From NCBI RefSeq assembly GCF_000308875.1, contig NZ_BAGL01000062.1, positions 1-64,000 on the forward strand: a DNA stretch of 64,000 nt. The letters are read 5' to 3'. Source of the stretch: Nocardia transvalensis NBRC 15921 (lineage in GTDB: Bacteria; Actinomycetota; Actinomycetes; Mycobacteriales; Mycobacteriaceae). How positions within the stretch are numbered: position 1 is the first letter of the stretch; each line of letters starts with the position of its first letter. The translations under genes and the position numbers were made by a program. Below, in pieces: positions 18,407 through 27,025 of the stretch. The notes under the pieces are model-generated. The model ran no database searches. It saw only the letters and a list, made by a program, of their open reading frames with translations, and was not told the origin of the DNA.

Positions 18407-19675
18407 CTACCGTCCGGTAGCCGACGTTTCGGCGGCATCCGGTGCGCCCGCGGTGAAGCCTGCGGTCGGGCCCACCACGATGATCGCCGGGGGCCGGATG
18501 CCTTCCGCGCGAACGCGTTCCGCGGCGGTGGCGAGATCCGCGCGCACGATGCGCTGGGTACGCAGGCTGCCCTCCTGCACGACCGTGACCGGGGTTTCGG
18601 CGGGCCGCCCGCCGGCCATGAGCGCCTCGGCGAACTGCTCGATGCGCTCCACCGCCATGAGCAGCACGAGAGTGCCGCGCAGCCGGGCCAGGGCGGGCCA
18701 GTCGACCAGCGAATCCGGATGATCGGGCGCGATATGCCCGCTGACCACCACGAATTCATGAGTGACGCCGCGATGCGTCACCGGGATACCGGCCACTGCC
18801 GGCACGGAGATCGCACTGGTGACGCCCGGAACAACGGTCACCGGCACGCCCGCGGCCACGCACGCCTCCACTTCCTCGTAGCCGCGGCCGAACACGTAGG
18901 GGTCGCCGCCCTTGAGCCGCACCACGAATTTTCCGGCCTTCGCGCCCTCGACCAGCGCGGTGTTGATGGCCTCCTGGGCCATCGCCCGCCCGTACGGGAT
19001 CTTGGCGGCGTCGACCACCTCGACGTCGGGTCCGAGTTCGGCGAGCAGTTCCGGCGGCGCGAGCCGGTCGGCGACAACGAGATTCGCGCGCGCCAGCAGC
19101 CGCCGCCCGCGCACGGTGATGAGATCCGGATCGCCCGGCCCGCCGCCGACCAGGGCGACGCCGGGCGCGACCGGGCCGGAATCGTCGGTCACGACGCCGG
19201 ACTGCAATGCCTCCAGCAGCGCGGTCCGCACGGCGGCCGACCGGCGGTGCTGCCCGCCCGCGAGTACGCCGAGCGTCATCCCGTCGTAGCGCGCGGAGGC
19301 CGGGGTGACGGCGGTGCCGAGGCGAGCGTTGTCGGCGCGCACGCAGAACACGCGGCGGCGGGTCGCCTCGGCCACGATGGCGGCGTTGGTCTCCGGTTCG
19401 TCGGTGCAGGCGATGGCGTACCAGGCCTCGTCGAGATCACCGTCGGCGTATTCGCGCAGGTGCAGCGTCAGCTGCCCGGAACTCGCCATACCCTCCACGG
19501 CCGGGGTCACGGCACGGCTGACGACGTGCACGTCCGCGCCGGAGGCGATGAGCAGTCCGAGCCGGCGCTGGGCCACGGTCCCGCCGCCCACCACGACGAC
19601 GCGGCGGCCGGCGAGATCGAGCCCGACCAAGTAGTTCGGGTCCCCTGCATGCGGGTCGGCTGGCGTGTTCGGCAC
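18407..19675 (-). CDS. cobA: Bifunctional uroporphyrinogen-III methyltransferase / precorrin-2 dehydrogenase
   Basis: A 422-residue fusion. The N-terminal half is a CysG-type Rossmann domain (RRVVVVGGGTVAQRRLGLL) for precorrin-2 oxidation and perhaps iron insertion. The C-terminal half is the SAM-dependent methyltransferase (VALVGGGPGDPDLITVRG, VRLKGGDPYVFGRGYEEV) that makes precorrin-2 from uroporphyrinogen III. It therefore sits at the branch to siroheme and cobalamin. The start is GTG 19675; the upstream 13 codons are not conserved. It corresponds to Rv2847c. The efpA start lies 26 bases beyond its 3' end on the same strand. Confidence 0.93.
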   Translation of the reverse strand: MPNTPADPHAGDPNYLVGLDLAGRRVVVVGGGTVAQRRLGLLIASGADVHVVSRAVTPAVEGMASSGQLTLHLREYADGDLDEAWYAIACTDEPETNAAIVAEATRRRVFCVRADNARLGTAVTPASARYDGMTLGVLAGGQHRRSAAVRTALLEALQSGVVTDDSGPVAPGVALVGGGPGDPDLITVRGRRLLARANLVVADRLAPPELLAELGPDVEVVDAAKIPYGRAMAQEAINTALVEGAKAGKFVVRLKGGDPYVFGRGYEEVEACVAAGVPVTVVPGVTSAISVPAVAGIPVTHRGVTHEFVVVSGHIAPDHPDSLVDWPALARLRGTLVLLMAVERIEQFAEALMAGGRPAETPVTVVQEGSLRTQRIVRADLATAAERVRAEGIRPPAIIVVGPTAGFTAGAPDAAETSATGR

Positions 19676-19727
19676 AAGGTTCGAGCCTACGGCCTGCGCC
19701 GACGACGGCCACACCCGGAGGCGGTCC

Positions 19728-20138
19728 TCAGAACCGGCCGAGCACCTTGGTCGGCGTGATGCGCACGATCACCCGGTCGGCGTCGTTCGCCGAGCCCGGG
19801 TTGAAGTCGGCGTAGCGCTGTCCGGTGTACTTCCGCGACAACCGGTCCGGAAGTTCCCGCTCCGGATCGGGCGTCAGGGTCACGGTCCCGCGGATCTGGG
19901 CGTACCGGTACGGGTCTTCCGGCGGGTTGATCATCACGGTGATGCGCGGGTCGCGCGCGAGGTTCTTGTACTGCTGGCGCGTCACGGTGGTGGAGTACAC
20001 CAGTTCGTCGCCGTCGCGTTCGATCCAGTTGACCACGAGGTGCGGCTGCCCGTCGCGGCCGATCGTGGCGATGGTGGCGAACACCTTCGCGGTGTCGAGG
20101 TGTTTCTTGAGGTCATCGGAAAGTTCGGCGGTCACCAT
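19728..20138 (-). CDS. PPOX class F420-dependent oxidoreductase
   Basis: A 136-residue split-barrel flavin/F420-binding protein. Typical elements are FATIATIGRDGQPHLVVNW, the NLARDPRITVMI strand and YAQIRGTVTL. Members use F420 or FMN to reduce small molecules, or bind haem or biliverdin. Single gene with ATG 20138, 76 bases from the divergent secreted hydrolase. Substrate unknown. Confidence 0.88.
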   Translation of the reverse strand: MVTAELSDDLKKHLDTAKVFATIATIGRDGQPHLVVNWIERDGDELVYSTTVTRQQYKNLARDPRITVMINPPEDPYRYAQIRGTVTLTPDPERELPDRLSRKYTGQRYADFNPGSANDADRVIVRITPTKVLGRF

Positions 20139-20214
20139 TCTGCGAACCCGGCGCGCGCCATGCCTATTCCGGATGGAACCACCCGGAGCGCCGATGTGCT
20201 TCTATGCTGCGATC

Positions 20215-21180
20215 ATGCGACGAGGTGTCTTCCGGATCCTGGTAGCTCTGACCGCGATCGTCCTGGCGGCCGCGCCGGTCGCGCACGCCGATCAGCCGTA
20301 CGGGCCGACGGGGCCGGTGGAGACGGTGTTCGCCCAGCGTGGCCCGCTGGCCGTCACCGCGCGGCCCGGATTCGGCTGCTGCGATTCCACCGGCGCCGCC
20401 TACGACGTGTGGTACCCGACCGATCTGGGCGTGGCCGGCGTCCGGCATCCGATCATCACCTGGGGCAACGGCACCGACGCGGTGCCGCGCCAATACGCCT
20501 ACCTGCTGGAACATCTCGCGTCCTGGGGGTTCGTGGTGATCGCCACCGAGAACCGCAACACCGGGACCGGGGCCGACATCACCGCGGCCGCGAGGTATCT
20601 GATCGACTCCTCCGCCGATCCGGCCAGTGTCTTCCACAACCGGCTGAACACCGACGCCGTCGGCGCGATCGGCCACTCCCAGGGCGCGTCGGGGGCTCTG
20701 AACGCGCTGGCGAATTCCGGCGGCCTGGTCAAGACCGCTGTCCCGCTGGAACTTCCGGCCCAGGCGTTCTGCAACGACTCGACGCGATGCTCCGACTCGC
20801 GGCGTCTCACCTCCGGTTCGGTGCTGTACGTCAACGGGGGCGAGGACGCGCTGATCTCCCCGTCGAATCCGCCGCCCTGGCAGCCGGCGGGCCTGCAATC
20901 CAATCGGGCCTACTACGACGCCACCCCGCCCTCGGTCACCAAGGCGTGGGGAACGCTGGTGCGCGCCAACCACAACGACCCGCAGGGCCAGCCGGGGTGC
21001 GCGCAGGCCTCGTTCCCGTGCACGACCGGTGTGCAGGGCTATCTCGGATATCCGACGGCCTGGCTGGTGGGACAGCTGTGGGGTGAGGGGTTCGCGCGGG
21101 GCGCGTTCACTCCCGGGTCCGGCGAGTTCTACCAGCCGAATCCCAACTGGGCCAACCAGATCGGCGCGGCGGCGAGCTGA
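20215..21180 (+). CDS. Secreted alpha/beta hydrolase
   Basis: A 321-residue exported enzyme. A Sec signal peptide (MRRGVFRILVALTAIVLAAA, cleavage after AHA) is followed by a chlorophyllase/dienelactone hydrolase-like fold. The nucleophile is Ser155 in IGHSQGASGA, and VNGGEDALISP contains the likely catalytic Asp. Several Cys pairs (FGCCDS, FCNDSTRCSDS) suggest disulfides, fitting an extracellular protein. ATG 20215 gives the best signal peptide; ATG 20194 would add seven residues. The gene ends in two strong hairpins. Confidence 0.85.
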   Translation: MRRGVFRILVALTAIVLAAAPVAHADQPYGPTGPVETVFAQRGPLAVTARPGFGCCDSTGAAYDVWYPTDLGVAGVRHPIITWGNGTDAVPRQYAYLLEHLASWGFVVIATENRNTGTGADITAAARYLIDSSADPASVFHNRLNTDAVGAIGHSQGASGALNALANSGGLVKTAVPLELPAQAFCNDSTRCSDSRRLTSGSVLYVNGGEDALISPSNPPPWQPAGLQSNRAYYDATPPSVTKAWGTLVRANHNDPQGQPGCAQASFPCTTGVQGYLGYPTAWLVGQLWGEGFARGAFTPGSGEFYQPNPNWANQIGAAAS

Positions 21181-21189
21181 ACGACCCGC

Positions 21190-21246
21190 GCCCCGCTCAG
21201 TGCGTGGGGGCTGAGCGGGGCGGCCCGCCGTGCGGGGCACGGCGGG
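21190..21246. terminator. Two tandem perfect hairpins between convergent genes
   Basis: First stem: GCCCCGCTCAG (21190-21200) with CTGAGCGGGGC (21211-21221), 11 bp, loop 10. Second stem: CCCGCCGTGC (21224-21233) with GCACGGCGGG (21237-21246), 10 bp, loop 3. Both are perfect. They lie between the hydrolase and the DoxX-like gene, which converge, so together they can terminate both. No long U-tract follows, as is common in Actinobacteria. Confidence 0.82.
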
Positions 21247-21258
21247 AGTCTGGGGGTG

Positions 21259-22590
21259 TCATTCCAGAGGTACATCCTGCACCCAGCGGAATCCCGTTCT
21301 ACGCAGCGGGAAGGTATCCGGGTCCACCCGCCGCAGCGCGATGGTCACCGGATGTCCGCCCACCTCGCCGGTGAGTATCGCGCTGTCGGCGGATCGGCGG
21401 TCGACATTCAGCGCGGCCGGCTGCGGACCGCCGGTGATGTCGAGGTGGTGCGTCGCCTCGTCGACCGTACCGGGCACGGTCACGAGGGCGCCGTCCATCC
21501 GCTGATACGTGATCTGCCCGGGGAAGTCGACCACGAGTGTGCGCCACCGGTTCTCGTCGGTGAGCAGCGGCGGTAGCGGCTGCCCGTCGCGGGTGAACTC
21601 CGAAACCGACCAGATGCCGTACAGCGGCGGCTTCGGGCGGTCGGGCCCGCCCTCCTGCCAGAACCCCCAGCCGGCGTGCGCGATCGCCGAGCCGACCCAG
21701 AGACCGAGCGCGAGCTGCGCGACCGCCGCGATCCACCGCGACCGCCGCGTGTGGAAAGGGTAGGGCGCGGTCGAGGGACCCGTCGCGCGGTTCAGCACCA
21801 GCACGTCGAGCAGCCGGCGCGCCTCCGGAGCCAGCAGCACCAGACTCAGCAGCAGCAGATGACCGGACAGGATCTTCACCGGCACGCCGAAGGTCATATT
21901 CAGCACGAACACCTGCGCCATGCTGATCAGCGTCAGCATCGCGCCCGCCAGCGCGGTGCGCGGGATCAGCAGCAGGATTCCGGCCGTCAGTTCCGCCGCG
22001 CCGAGCAGCATCTCGTACACCGGTGACACGCCGACCTGATTCCACAGCACCTGGAACGGCGCCAGCTCGCCGAACGGCTGCAACAGCGTGGTCAGCGTCG
22101 GTTCCGGCATCTGCGACGGGATCACCTTGCCGAACCCGTAGTTGATCATCTGCCCGGCCACGCACAGCCGGACGAACAGCAGGAACCAGCCCGCCAGCCG
22201 CCGGTAGTCGGCGCGCCGCCGGTCCAGCAACGACCACGCCAGCGTCCCGGCCACCGCGATCACCAGCAGGCAGAACAGCAGCACCCACATGATGCCCTGA
22301 TCGCCGCTGCCGTTGAACCGCAACTCGACATCGGCCCCGAAGACCGTGCGGCCCACCCATCGCAGCACCGGGGCGAGCGGGCGGACCGCGCCCATCACCG
22401 TTTCCTCGGGCAGCCATTCGAGCAGCCATCCCAGGAATGTGGTGACCGGCTGCGGATAGATCACGCAGAACAATCCGAAGTACAGGAAGGAGAACCGGAA
22501 CACGATCCGGGTGAGAGGATTCCAGCCCGTCCGCGGCGCCTCGTCGATCTCCGAGTGCGTCGCGGGCGGGGCGGTAACGATGGCGCCCAC
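21259..22590 (-). CDS. DoxX-like integral membrane protein
   Basis: A 443-residue membrane protein. The N-terminal TM region (RIVFRFSFLYFGLFCVIYP) is followed by DoxX-like helices (LFVRLCVAGQMINYGFGKVI, LLGAAELTAGILLLIPRTAL) and a soluble C-terminal domain of about 140 residues (LYGIWSVSEFTRDGQPLPPL) ending GFRWVQDVPLE. DoxX proteins are linked to redox and detoxification complexes, but this class has no fixed function. A decayed relative with the same middle and end lies at 25183-25491. ATG 22590; divergent from the phosphotransferase gene. Confidence 0.75.
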   Translation of the reverse strand: MGAIVTAPPATHSEIDEAPRTGWNPLTRIVFRFSFLYFGLFCVIYPQPVTTFLGWLLEWLPEETVMGAVRPLAPVLRWVGRTVFGADVELRFNGSGDQGIMWVLLFCLLVIAVAGTLAWSLLDRRRADYRRLAGWFLLFVRLCVAGQMINYGFGKVIPSQMPEPTLTTLLQPFGELAPFQVLWNQVGVSPVYEMLLGAAELTAGILLLIPRTALAGAMLTLISMAQVFVLNMTFGVPVKILSGHLLLLSLVLLAPEARRLLDVLVLNRATGPSTAPYPFHTRRSRWIAAVAQLALGLWVGSAIAHAGWGFWQEGGPDRPKPPLYGIWSVSEFTRDGQPLPPLLTDENRWRTLVVDFPGQITYQRMDGALVTVPGTVDEATHHLDITGGPQPAALNVDRRSADSAILTGEVGGHPVTIALRRVDPDTFPLRRTGFRWVQDVPLE

Positions 22591-22907
22591 GCTCGTCCTT
22601 TCTGTGCAGTTCGCGCTCCGAAACTACGGAATGCGTGCCCCTGCCGCTTCCGGGAAGCCCCCGATTCCCACCCCGAGGCGGGCTACTCCTCAGGGCTTAC
22701 CAGTCAGCACCCCCGGCCGAGGTGGTGCGAGCACCACCACCGCAATCGCCGGTCCCGATCAGCGGAACTCGGCGAATTCCCGGCCGAATCCCGCCCGCGC
22801 ACCAATTGGAACGCGTTACATTTCTTCGGACACGCCCGCCGCCGCGTCTCCGCCTGTTTCCGGAACACGTTGGCACCCAGGCGTTTCGACAGTCAGGAGG
22901 ACACGAC
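22591..22907. promoter_or_regulatory. Divergent promoter region, DoxX-like gene / phosphotransferase
   Basis: This 317-base gap separates two divergent genes and must hold both promoters. I see CCAATTGG (22802-22809) and repeated GAATTC-like words, but no convincing -35/-10 pair and no gene. The strong AGGAGG (22895-22900) belongs to the phosphotransferase. Confidence 0.45.
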
Positions 22908-24044
22908 ATGGCGGCCGAGCCCGAACCCGATCCCGGACAGCGGCGGCAGCTCACCACCAGCGCCCGCGATCTCGACGACCTCGCCGAGCGGCTCACGAGC
23001 TGGCTGGCGACCCGGGTGGACTGCGACGACGCACCGGAGGTCACCCACCTGGCCCGACCGCAGGCCGGCGGGCTGTCGAGTTCCTCGGTCCTGTTCGACG
23101 CGCGGTGGCAGGCCGGCGGGCGGCCCCGTGGCGGCTCCTATGTGGCGCGCCTGGCCCCGGAGGAGGGATCCTTCCCCGTCTTCGAGACCTACGATCTCGC
23201 CACCCAGTACGCGGTGATGTCCGGCGTGAGCGCGCACACCGATGTCCCGGTCCCGCCGCTGTGCTGGCTGGAGACCGACGACTCGATCCTCGGCACACCG
23301 TTCTTCGTGATGGAGCGGGTGGACGGGCGTATTCCCGAGGACAATCCGCCGTACGTCTTCGTCGGCTGGCTGTTCGACGCCACCCCGGACGAGCGGCTGC
23401 GGCTGACCCGCAACACCGTCGACATCATCGCCAGGATCCACTCCGTCCCCGATCCGGCCGCGGTATTCCCCATGTTCGACGGCGAGGGTTCGGCGCTGCG
23501 CCGCCACATCGACGCCCAGCGCGCCTGGTACCGGTGGGCACTGGCCGACGACGGCTACCGGATTCCGTTGCTGGAGCGGGCCTTCGACTGGCTCGAGGAG
23601 CATTGGCCCGCGGATCCCGGACCGGACGTGCTCAGCTGGGGTGATGCCCGGCCCGGCAACATCATCTACCGGGAGTTCGAGCCGGTCGCCGTCCTGGACT
23701 GGGAGATGGCGGCGCTGGGTCCGCGCGAACTGGATATCGCGTGGGTCATCTTCATCCACCGCTTCTTCCAGGACCTCGCCACCCGGTTCGACCAGCCCGG
23801 CCTGCCCGACTACCTGCGCCGCGAGGACGTGGTGGGGCACTACGAGCAGCTCACCGGCTACACCGTCCGGGATCTGGACTGGTACCTGGTCTACGCCGCG
23901 CTGCGGCACGGGATCGTCATGGCCCGCATCAAGCGCCGGATGATCCACTTCGGCGAAGACACCGACACCGACGACCGCGACGACTACGTCATGCACCGGC
24001 CCAGCCTCGAGGCCCTGCTCGACGGCGCCTACACCTGGGATTGA
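22908..24044 (+). CDS. Aminoglycoside phosphotransferase-like kinase (Rv3168-like)
   Basis: A 378-residue protein with the APH/choline-kinase fold. The catalytic loop is LSWGDARPGNIIY (Asp246, Asn251), where the usual His is Trp. The metal-binding Asp264 is in AVLDWEMAALGPRELDIAW. Length and these segments closely match M. tuberculosis Rv3168, whose substrate is not established. ATG 22908 has AGGAGG eight bases upstream. The next gene, 24 bases on, resembles Rv3169, so the Rv3168-Rv3169 pair is preserved. Antibiotic resistance should not be assumed. Confidence 0.88.
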   Translation: MAAEPEPDPGQRRQLTTSARDLDDLAERLTSWLATRVDCDDAPEVTHLARPQAGGLSSSSVLFDARWQAGGRPRGGSYVARLAPEEGSFPVFETYDLATQYAVMSGVSAHTDVPVPPLCWLETDDSILGTPFFVMERVDGRIPEDNPPYVFVGWLFDATPDERLRLTRNTVDIIARIHSVPDPAAVFPMFDGEGSALRRHIDAQRAWYRWALADDGYRIPLLERAFDWLEEHWPADPGPDVLSWGDARPGNIIYREFEPVAVLDWEMAALGPRELDIAWVIFIHRFFQDLATRFDQPGLPDYLRREDVVGHYEQLTGYTVRDLDWYLVYAALRHGIVMARIKRRMIHFGEDTDTDDRDDYVMHRPSLEALLDGAYTWD

Positions 24045-24068
24045 TCGACCTACGAACAGGATTGAGCC

Positions 24069-25172
24069 ATGTCCGCACCGGTACCGTTGGACGAGTACCC
24101 CATTCATCAGACTCCGCTGTCGCTGGCCCGCGTGGCCAGTAGCGACCGGAACTTCTACGACCGCAGCTACTTCAACGCCCACGATCGCGACGGCGGCACG
24201 CTGCTGGTCACCGGGCTGGGCGTGTACCCCAATCTGGGTGTCATCGATGCCTACGCCGCCGTCCGCCGCGGCGAGACGCAGCGCGTGGTGCGGTTCTCCG
24301 ACGCGCTGGCCGAGCGCGGCCTGGAGCAGCGGGTCGGCGGGTACCGGGTCGAGGTGCTGGAACCGCTACGGCGCCTCCGGATCGTCTGCGAGCACGACGA
24401 TCTCGGGCTCGACCTCACCTGGACCGGGTCGTTCCGGCCCATCCAGGAGCAGCCGCACCTGATCCTCGCCGGCTCCCGGCCGATCATCGACGCGTCCCGC
24501 TTCGCGCAGGTCGGCTCCTGGGAGGGCACGATCTGCGTGGACGGCACGGATATCGCCGTCGATCCGGAGGTGTGGACCGGCACCCGCGACCGCTCCTGGG
24601 GTATCCGCCCGGTCGGCGAGACCGAACCGGCGGGGCGCGCCAATGCCGAAGGGGCGGGCGGGTTCTGGTGGCTGTACGTGCCGCTGCGGTTCGAGGACTT
24701 CGCGATCGTGGTGATCGTGCAGGAGAACCCGGACGGCTTCCGCACCCTCAACGACGCGACGCGGATCTGGCCGGACGGCCGCATCGAGCAGCTGGGCTGG
24801 CCGCGCGTGCACATCGAATACCGTTCCGGGACAAGGATTCCGATCGGCGCGCGGCTGGAACTGACCGCCGCCGACGGTAAACCGCTCGAGGTCCGGGTCA
24901 CGCCGCGGACCTTCATGGCGCTGCACATCGGCTGCGGGTACGGCGGCGATCCGGACTGGGGGCACGGCCAGTGGAAGGGGCCGGGCTGGTCCTCCAGTTC
25001 CACCTACGATCTGACCGATCCCGCTGTCGCCGGGCGCATTCCGTGGGGCGTGATCGACCACGTCGCCCGCGCGGAGTGCGACGGGGCGGAGGGCTGGGGC
25101 CTGTTCGAGCACGCGAGCCTGGGCCGCCACGATCCCACCGGCTTCGCCGACTGGACCGCGGTAGCGCCGTAG
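24069..25172 (+). CDS. Conserved hypothetical protein (Rv3169-like, CrtC/lipocalin-like beta fold)
   Basis: A 367-residue soluble protein rich in predicted beta strands. Segments such as SSDRNFYDRSYFNAHDRDGG, YPNLGVIDAYAAVRRG and DRSWGIRPVG are typical of proteins found next to Rv3168-like kinases in mycobacteria and nocardiae. The fold recalls AttH/CrtC-type double lipocalin-like domains, but I see no catalytic motif that would fix a function. It is probably co-transcribed with the kinase. Stop at 25172, just before a decayed DoxX-like fragment on the other strand. Confidence 0.75.
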   Translation: MSAPVPLDEYPIHQTPLSLARVASSDRNFYDRSYFNAHDRDGGTLLVTGLGVYPNLGVIDAYAAVRRGETQRVVRFSDALAERGLEQRVGGYRVEVLEPLRRLRIVCEHDDLGLDLTWTGSFRPIQEQPHLILAGSRPIIDASRFAQVGSWEGTICVDGTDIAVDPEVWTGTRDRSWGIRPVGETEPAGRANAEGAGGFWWLYVPLRFEDFAIVVIVQENPDGFRTLNDATRIWPDGRIEQLGWPRVHIEYRSGTRIPIGARLELTAADGKPLEVRVTPRTFMALHIGCGYGGDPDWGHGQWKGPGWSSSSTYDLTDPAVAGRIPWGVIDHVARAECDGAEGWGLFEHASLGRHDPTGFADWTAVAP

Positions 25173-25182
25173 CGTTCCGGGC

Positions 25183-25491
25183 TCACCGGTTGTAGAGCGC
25201 TTCCCGCACCCAGTGGAAACCACGACTGGGCAGATAGGCCCGGCGGCGGCGATCCACCACCGACCAGACCACCGTCACCACCGCGGCCAGAAACAGCAGG
25301 CAGGCCACTGTCACCCAGTTCGCCGCACCATCGCCGCTCCCCGTGGCCGCACGATCGAGATCCAGATCGACCCCGAAGACATGACTCCCCGGCCCACCGC
25401 ACCAGCGGATCCAACGGCCGGCCCGGAAGCCCCACGACAGCACGGAACCGCGGCCTCGTTCACCCGGCCTGCGATTGCCCGGCAGTGCGAT
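25183..25491 (-). pseudogene. Decayed fragment of a DoxX-like membrane protein
   Basis: The minus-strand frame ending at 25183 encodes VFGVDLDLDRAATGSGDG, then a TM segment (WVTVACLLFLAAVVTVVWSV), VDRRRRAYL and the tail GFHWVREALYNR. The gene at 21259-22590 has the same order (VFGADVELRFNGSGDQG, TM, LDRRRADYRRL) and ends GFRWVQDVPLE. In the fragment about 270 intervening residues are missing and the two parts are joined directly. Upstream of about 25430 the similarity stops. It is best read as a remnant with an internal deletion and lost 5' end. A short expressed membrane peptide cannot be excluded. Confidence 0.65.
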
Positions 25492-25509
25492 GTTCTAGGG
25501 TTGGTCGGC

Positions 25510-26538
25510 GTGGCGAAACTGCGGCGGCGGGTGGCCGAGGCCGCGGAGGCGGCGCTGGCCCGGCAGAAGTACGTGTCGGCGATCGATGTGTTCACGGGGC
25601 TGGGGTGGGTGCACTCGAGTCAGGTGGCCCGGTGGCGGCAGGGGCAGGCGGAGTCGTTGCAGGGGCTGGCGGCCGTCGACGGGGAGCGGCTGAGCGATGC
25701 GGTGGATCTGCTGCGGGAGTGGGCCCGGGACAAGGGCCTCGCCGCCAGCGAGACGGCGTACGTGTCGGGTGGTCGCGATCGCGGGGCGCTCCGATTCCTC
25801 GAGGACGGCGACGACGCGGCGTTCCGCGTGCACTGGCTGTCGGCGGACCTTACTCCGGCGCGGCGCGAGCAGCTGGTGAAGCGGCAGAACAAGGCGCCGG
25901 ATCTGACGGTCGTCGAGGCGCAGGAGCCGTGGGAGTGCGTCGAATGTGCCGAGACCGGGCCGTATCTGATCACGTCGGACGCCGGCTCGCTCTGCCTCAC
26001 CTGCGCGGACCTGGACCATCTGGAGTTCCTGCCCGCCGGAGACGCCGCGCTCAGCCGGCGCGCCAAGAAGGAGAGCGCCCTCGCCGCGATCGTCGTCCGG
26101 TTCAACCGGCGCCGCCGCCGATACGAGCGGCAGGGCATTCTCGTGGAGGAGGCCGCGCTCGCCCGCGCCGAGGAACAGTGCCTGGCCGACGAGGAGGTCC
26201 GGCTGCGCCGCCGCGACCGCGACCGGGTGCGGCGGGCCGAACAGGACGTCGAATTCGAGGCGCGCATGGCCGCGGAGATCCGCCGCCTGTTCCCCGGCTG
26301 TCCCGCCGACCGTGCCACCGAGATCGCCGCCCACGCCGCGGTGCGCGGCAGCGGCCGCGTGGGCCGCAGCGCCGCCGCCAAAACCCTGGACCCCGAGGCG
26401 ATCACCCTCGCCGTCATCGCCTCGATCCGCCACCGCGACACCGACTACGACCATCTCCTCATGACCGGCGTCGCCCGCATGGACGCCCGGGCCACCATCC
26501 GCCCCGCACTCGACCGGGTGCTGAACTCCTGGCGGTAA
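25510..26538 (+). CDS. DUF2293 domain protein
   Basis: A 342-residue protein. The C-terminal 90 residues (FPGCPADRATEIAAHAAVRG, then ITLAVIASIRHRDTDYDHLL) are the DUF2293 domain. The central part has a CxxC...CxxC pair (WECVECAE, SLCLTCADL), possibly a zinc ribbon, and an Arg-rich helical stretch. GTG 25510 is the likely start because conserved sequence begins at VAKLRRRVAEA; the open frame extends further upstream. No function is known. Nucleic-acid binding is a reasonable guess from the zinc ribbon and basic helices. Confidence 0.75.
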   Translation: MAKLRRRVAEAAEAALARQKYVSAIDVFTGLGWVHSSQVARWRQGQAESLQGLAAVDGERLSDAVDLLREWARDKGLAASETAYVSGGRDRGALRFLEDGDDAAFRVHWLSADLTPARREQLVKRQNKAPDLTVVEAQEPWECVECAETGPYLITSDAGSLCLTCADLDHLEFLPAGDAALSRRAKKESALAAIVVRFNRRRRRYERQGILVEEAALARAEEQCLADEEVRLRRRDRDRVRRAEQDVEFEARMAAEIRRLFPGCPADRATEIAAHAAVRGSGRVGRSAAAKTLDPEAITLAVIASIRHRDTDYDHLLMTGVARMDARATIRPALDRVLNSWR

Positions 26539-26552
26539 ACAGATTCCCCTCG

Positions 26553-26924
26553 TCAGCGAACGCCGCACCGGGCGACCGCGACGGTAACACCGCCGATCAC
26601 CCTCTTCGGCACGACCAAATGCCCACCGGCGGAGGCACACAGCGCGGCGGCCTCGGCGACACTGGGCGTTCCGATCGCAGCCGTCGTGCGCGCGGCCGGA
26701 TTCGGGACCTCGACCGCCGACAATTCCTCCGCCGGGAATGCCACAACCGGCACCCCCAGTTCGGCCGCCGCAGCGAGCAACCCGGGCTCCTCCGCGCGCC
26801 GATCCACCGTAGCCAGGCACCGGAACTCCCTGTCGCCCAACGCCTTCCGCACCGCAGCAACGATCGACGCCGCCTCCACCCCTGGCCGGAACCCGATCCC
26901 CGCCACGAACTCAGCGCCGGACAC
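26553..26924 (-). CDS. Cobalamin biosynthesis protein, CbiG C-terminal/CobE-like
   Basis: A 123-residue protein matching the CbiG_C/CobE fold: FVAGIGFRPGVEAASIVAAV at the N-terminus, then FRCLATVDRRAEEPGLLAAA and a conserved VAEAAALCASAGGHLVVPK. This domain is one part of CbiG, which opens the delta-lactone of cobalt-precorrin-5A, and stands alone as CobE in aerobic pathways. Its exact reaction alone is unresolved. GTG 26924. It lies 101 bases downstream of cobB on the same strand. Confidence 0.85.
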   Translation of the reverse strand: MSGAEFVAGIGFRPGVEAASIVAAVRKALGDREFRCLATVDRRAEEPGLLAAAAELGVPVVAFPAEELSAVEVPNPAARTTAAIGTPSVAEAAALCASAGGHLVVPKRVIGGVTVAVARCGVR

Positions 26925-27025
26925 ACGCGCTCCGGCCGAGACGGGCTACAGACGGGCCGCATCCACGAAGACCGGATGTCAGCGGACGGCATCCACCGCC
27001 CACCGGCCGATGCCCCGGATCGGGC

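Noticed and set aside
22908..24044. Aminoglycoside resistance gene
   Set aside because: The fold is right, but the sequence is closest to Rv3168-type proteins of unknown substrate and the gene is in a conserved chromosomal pair.
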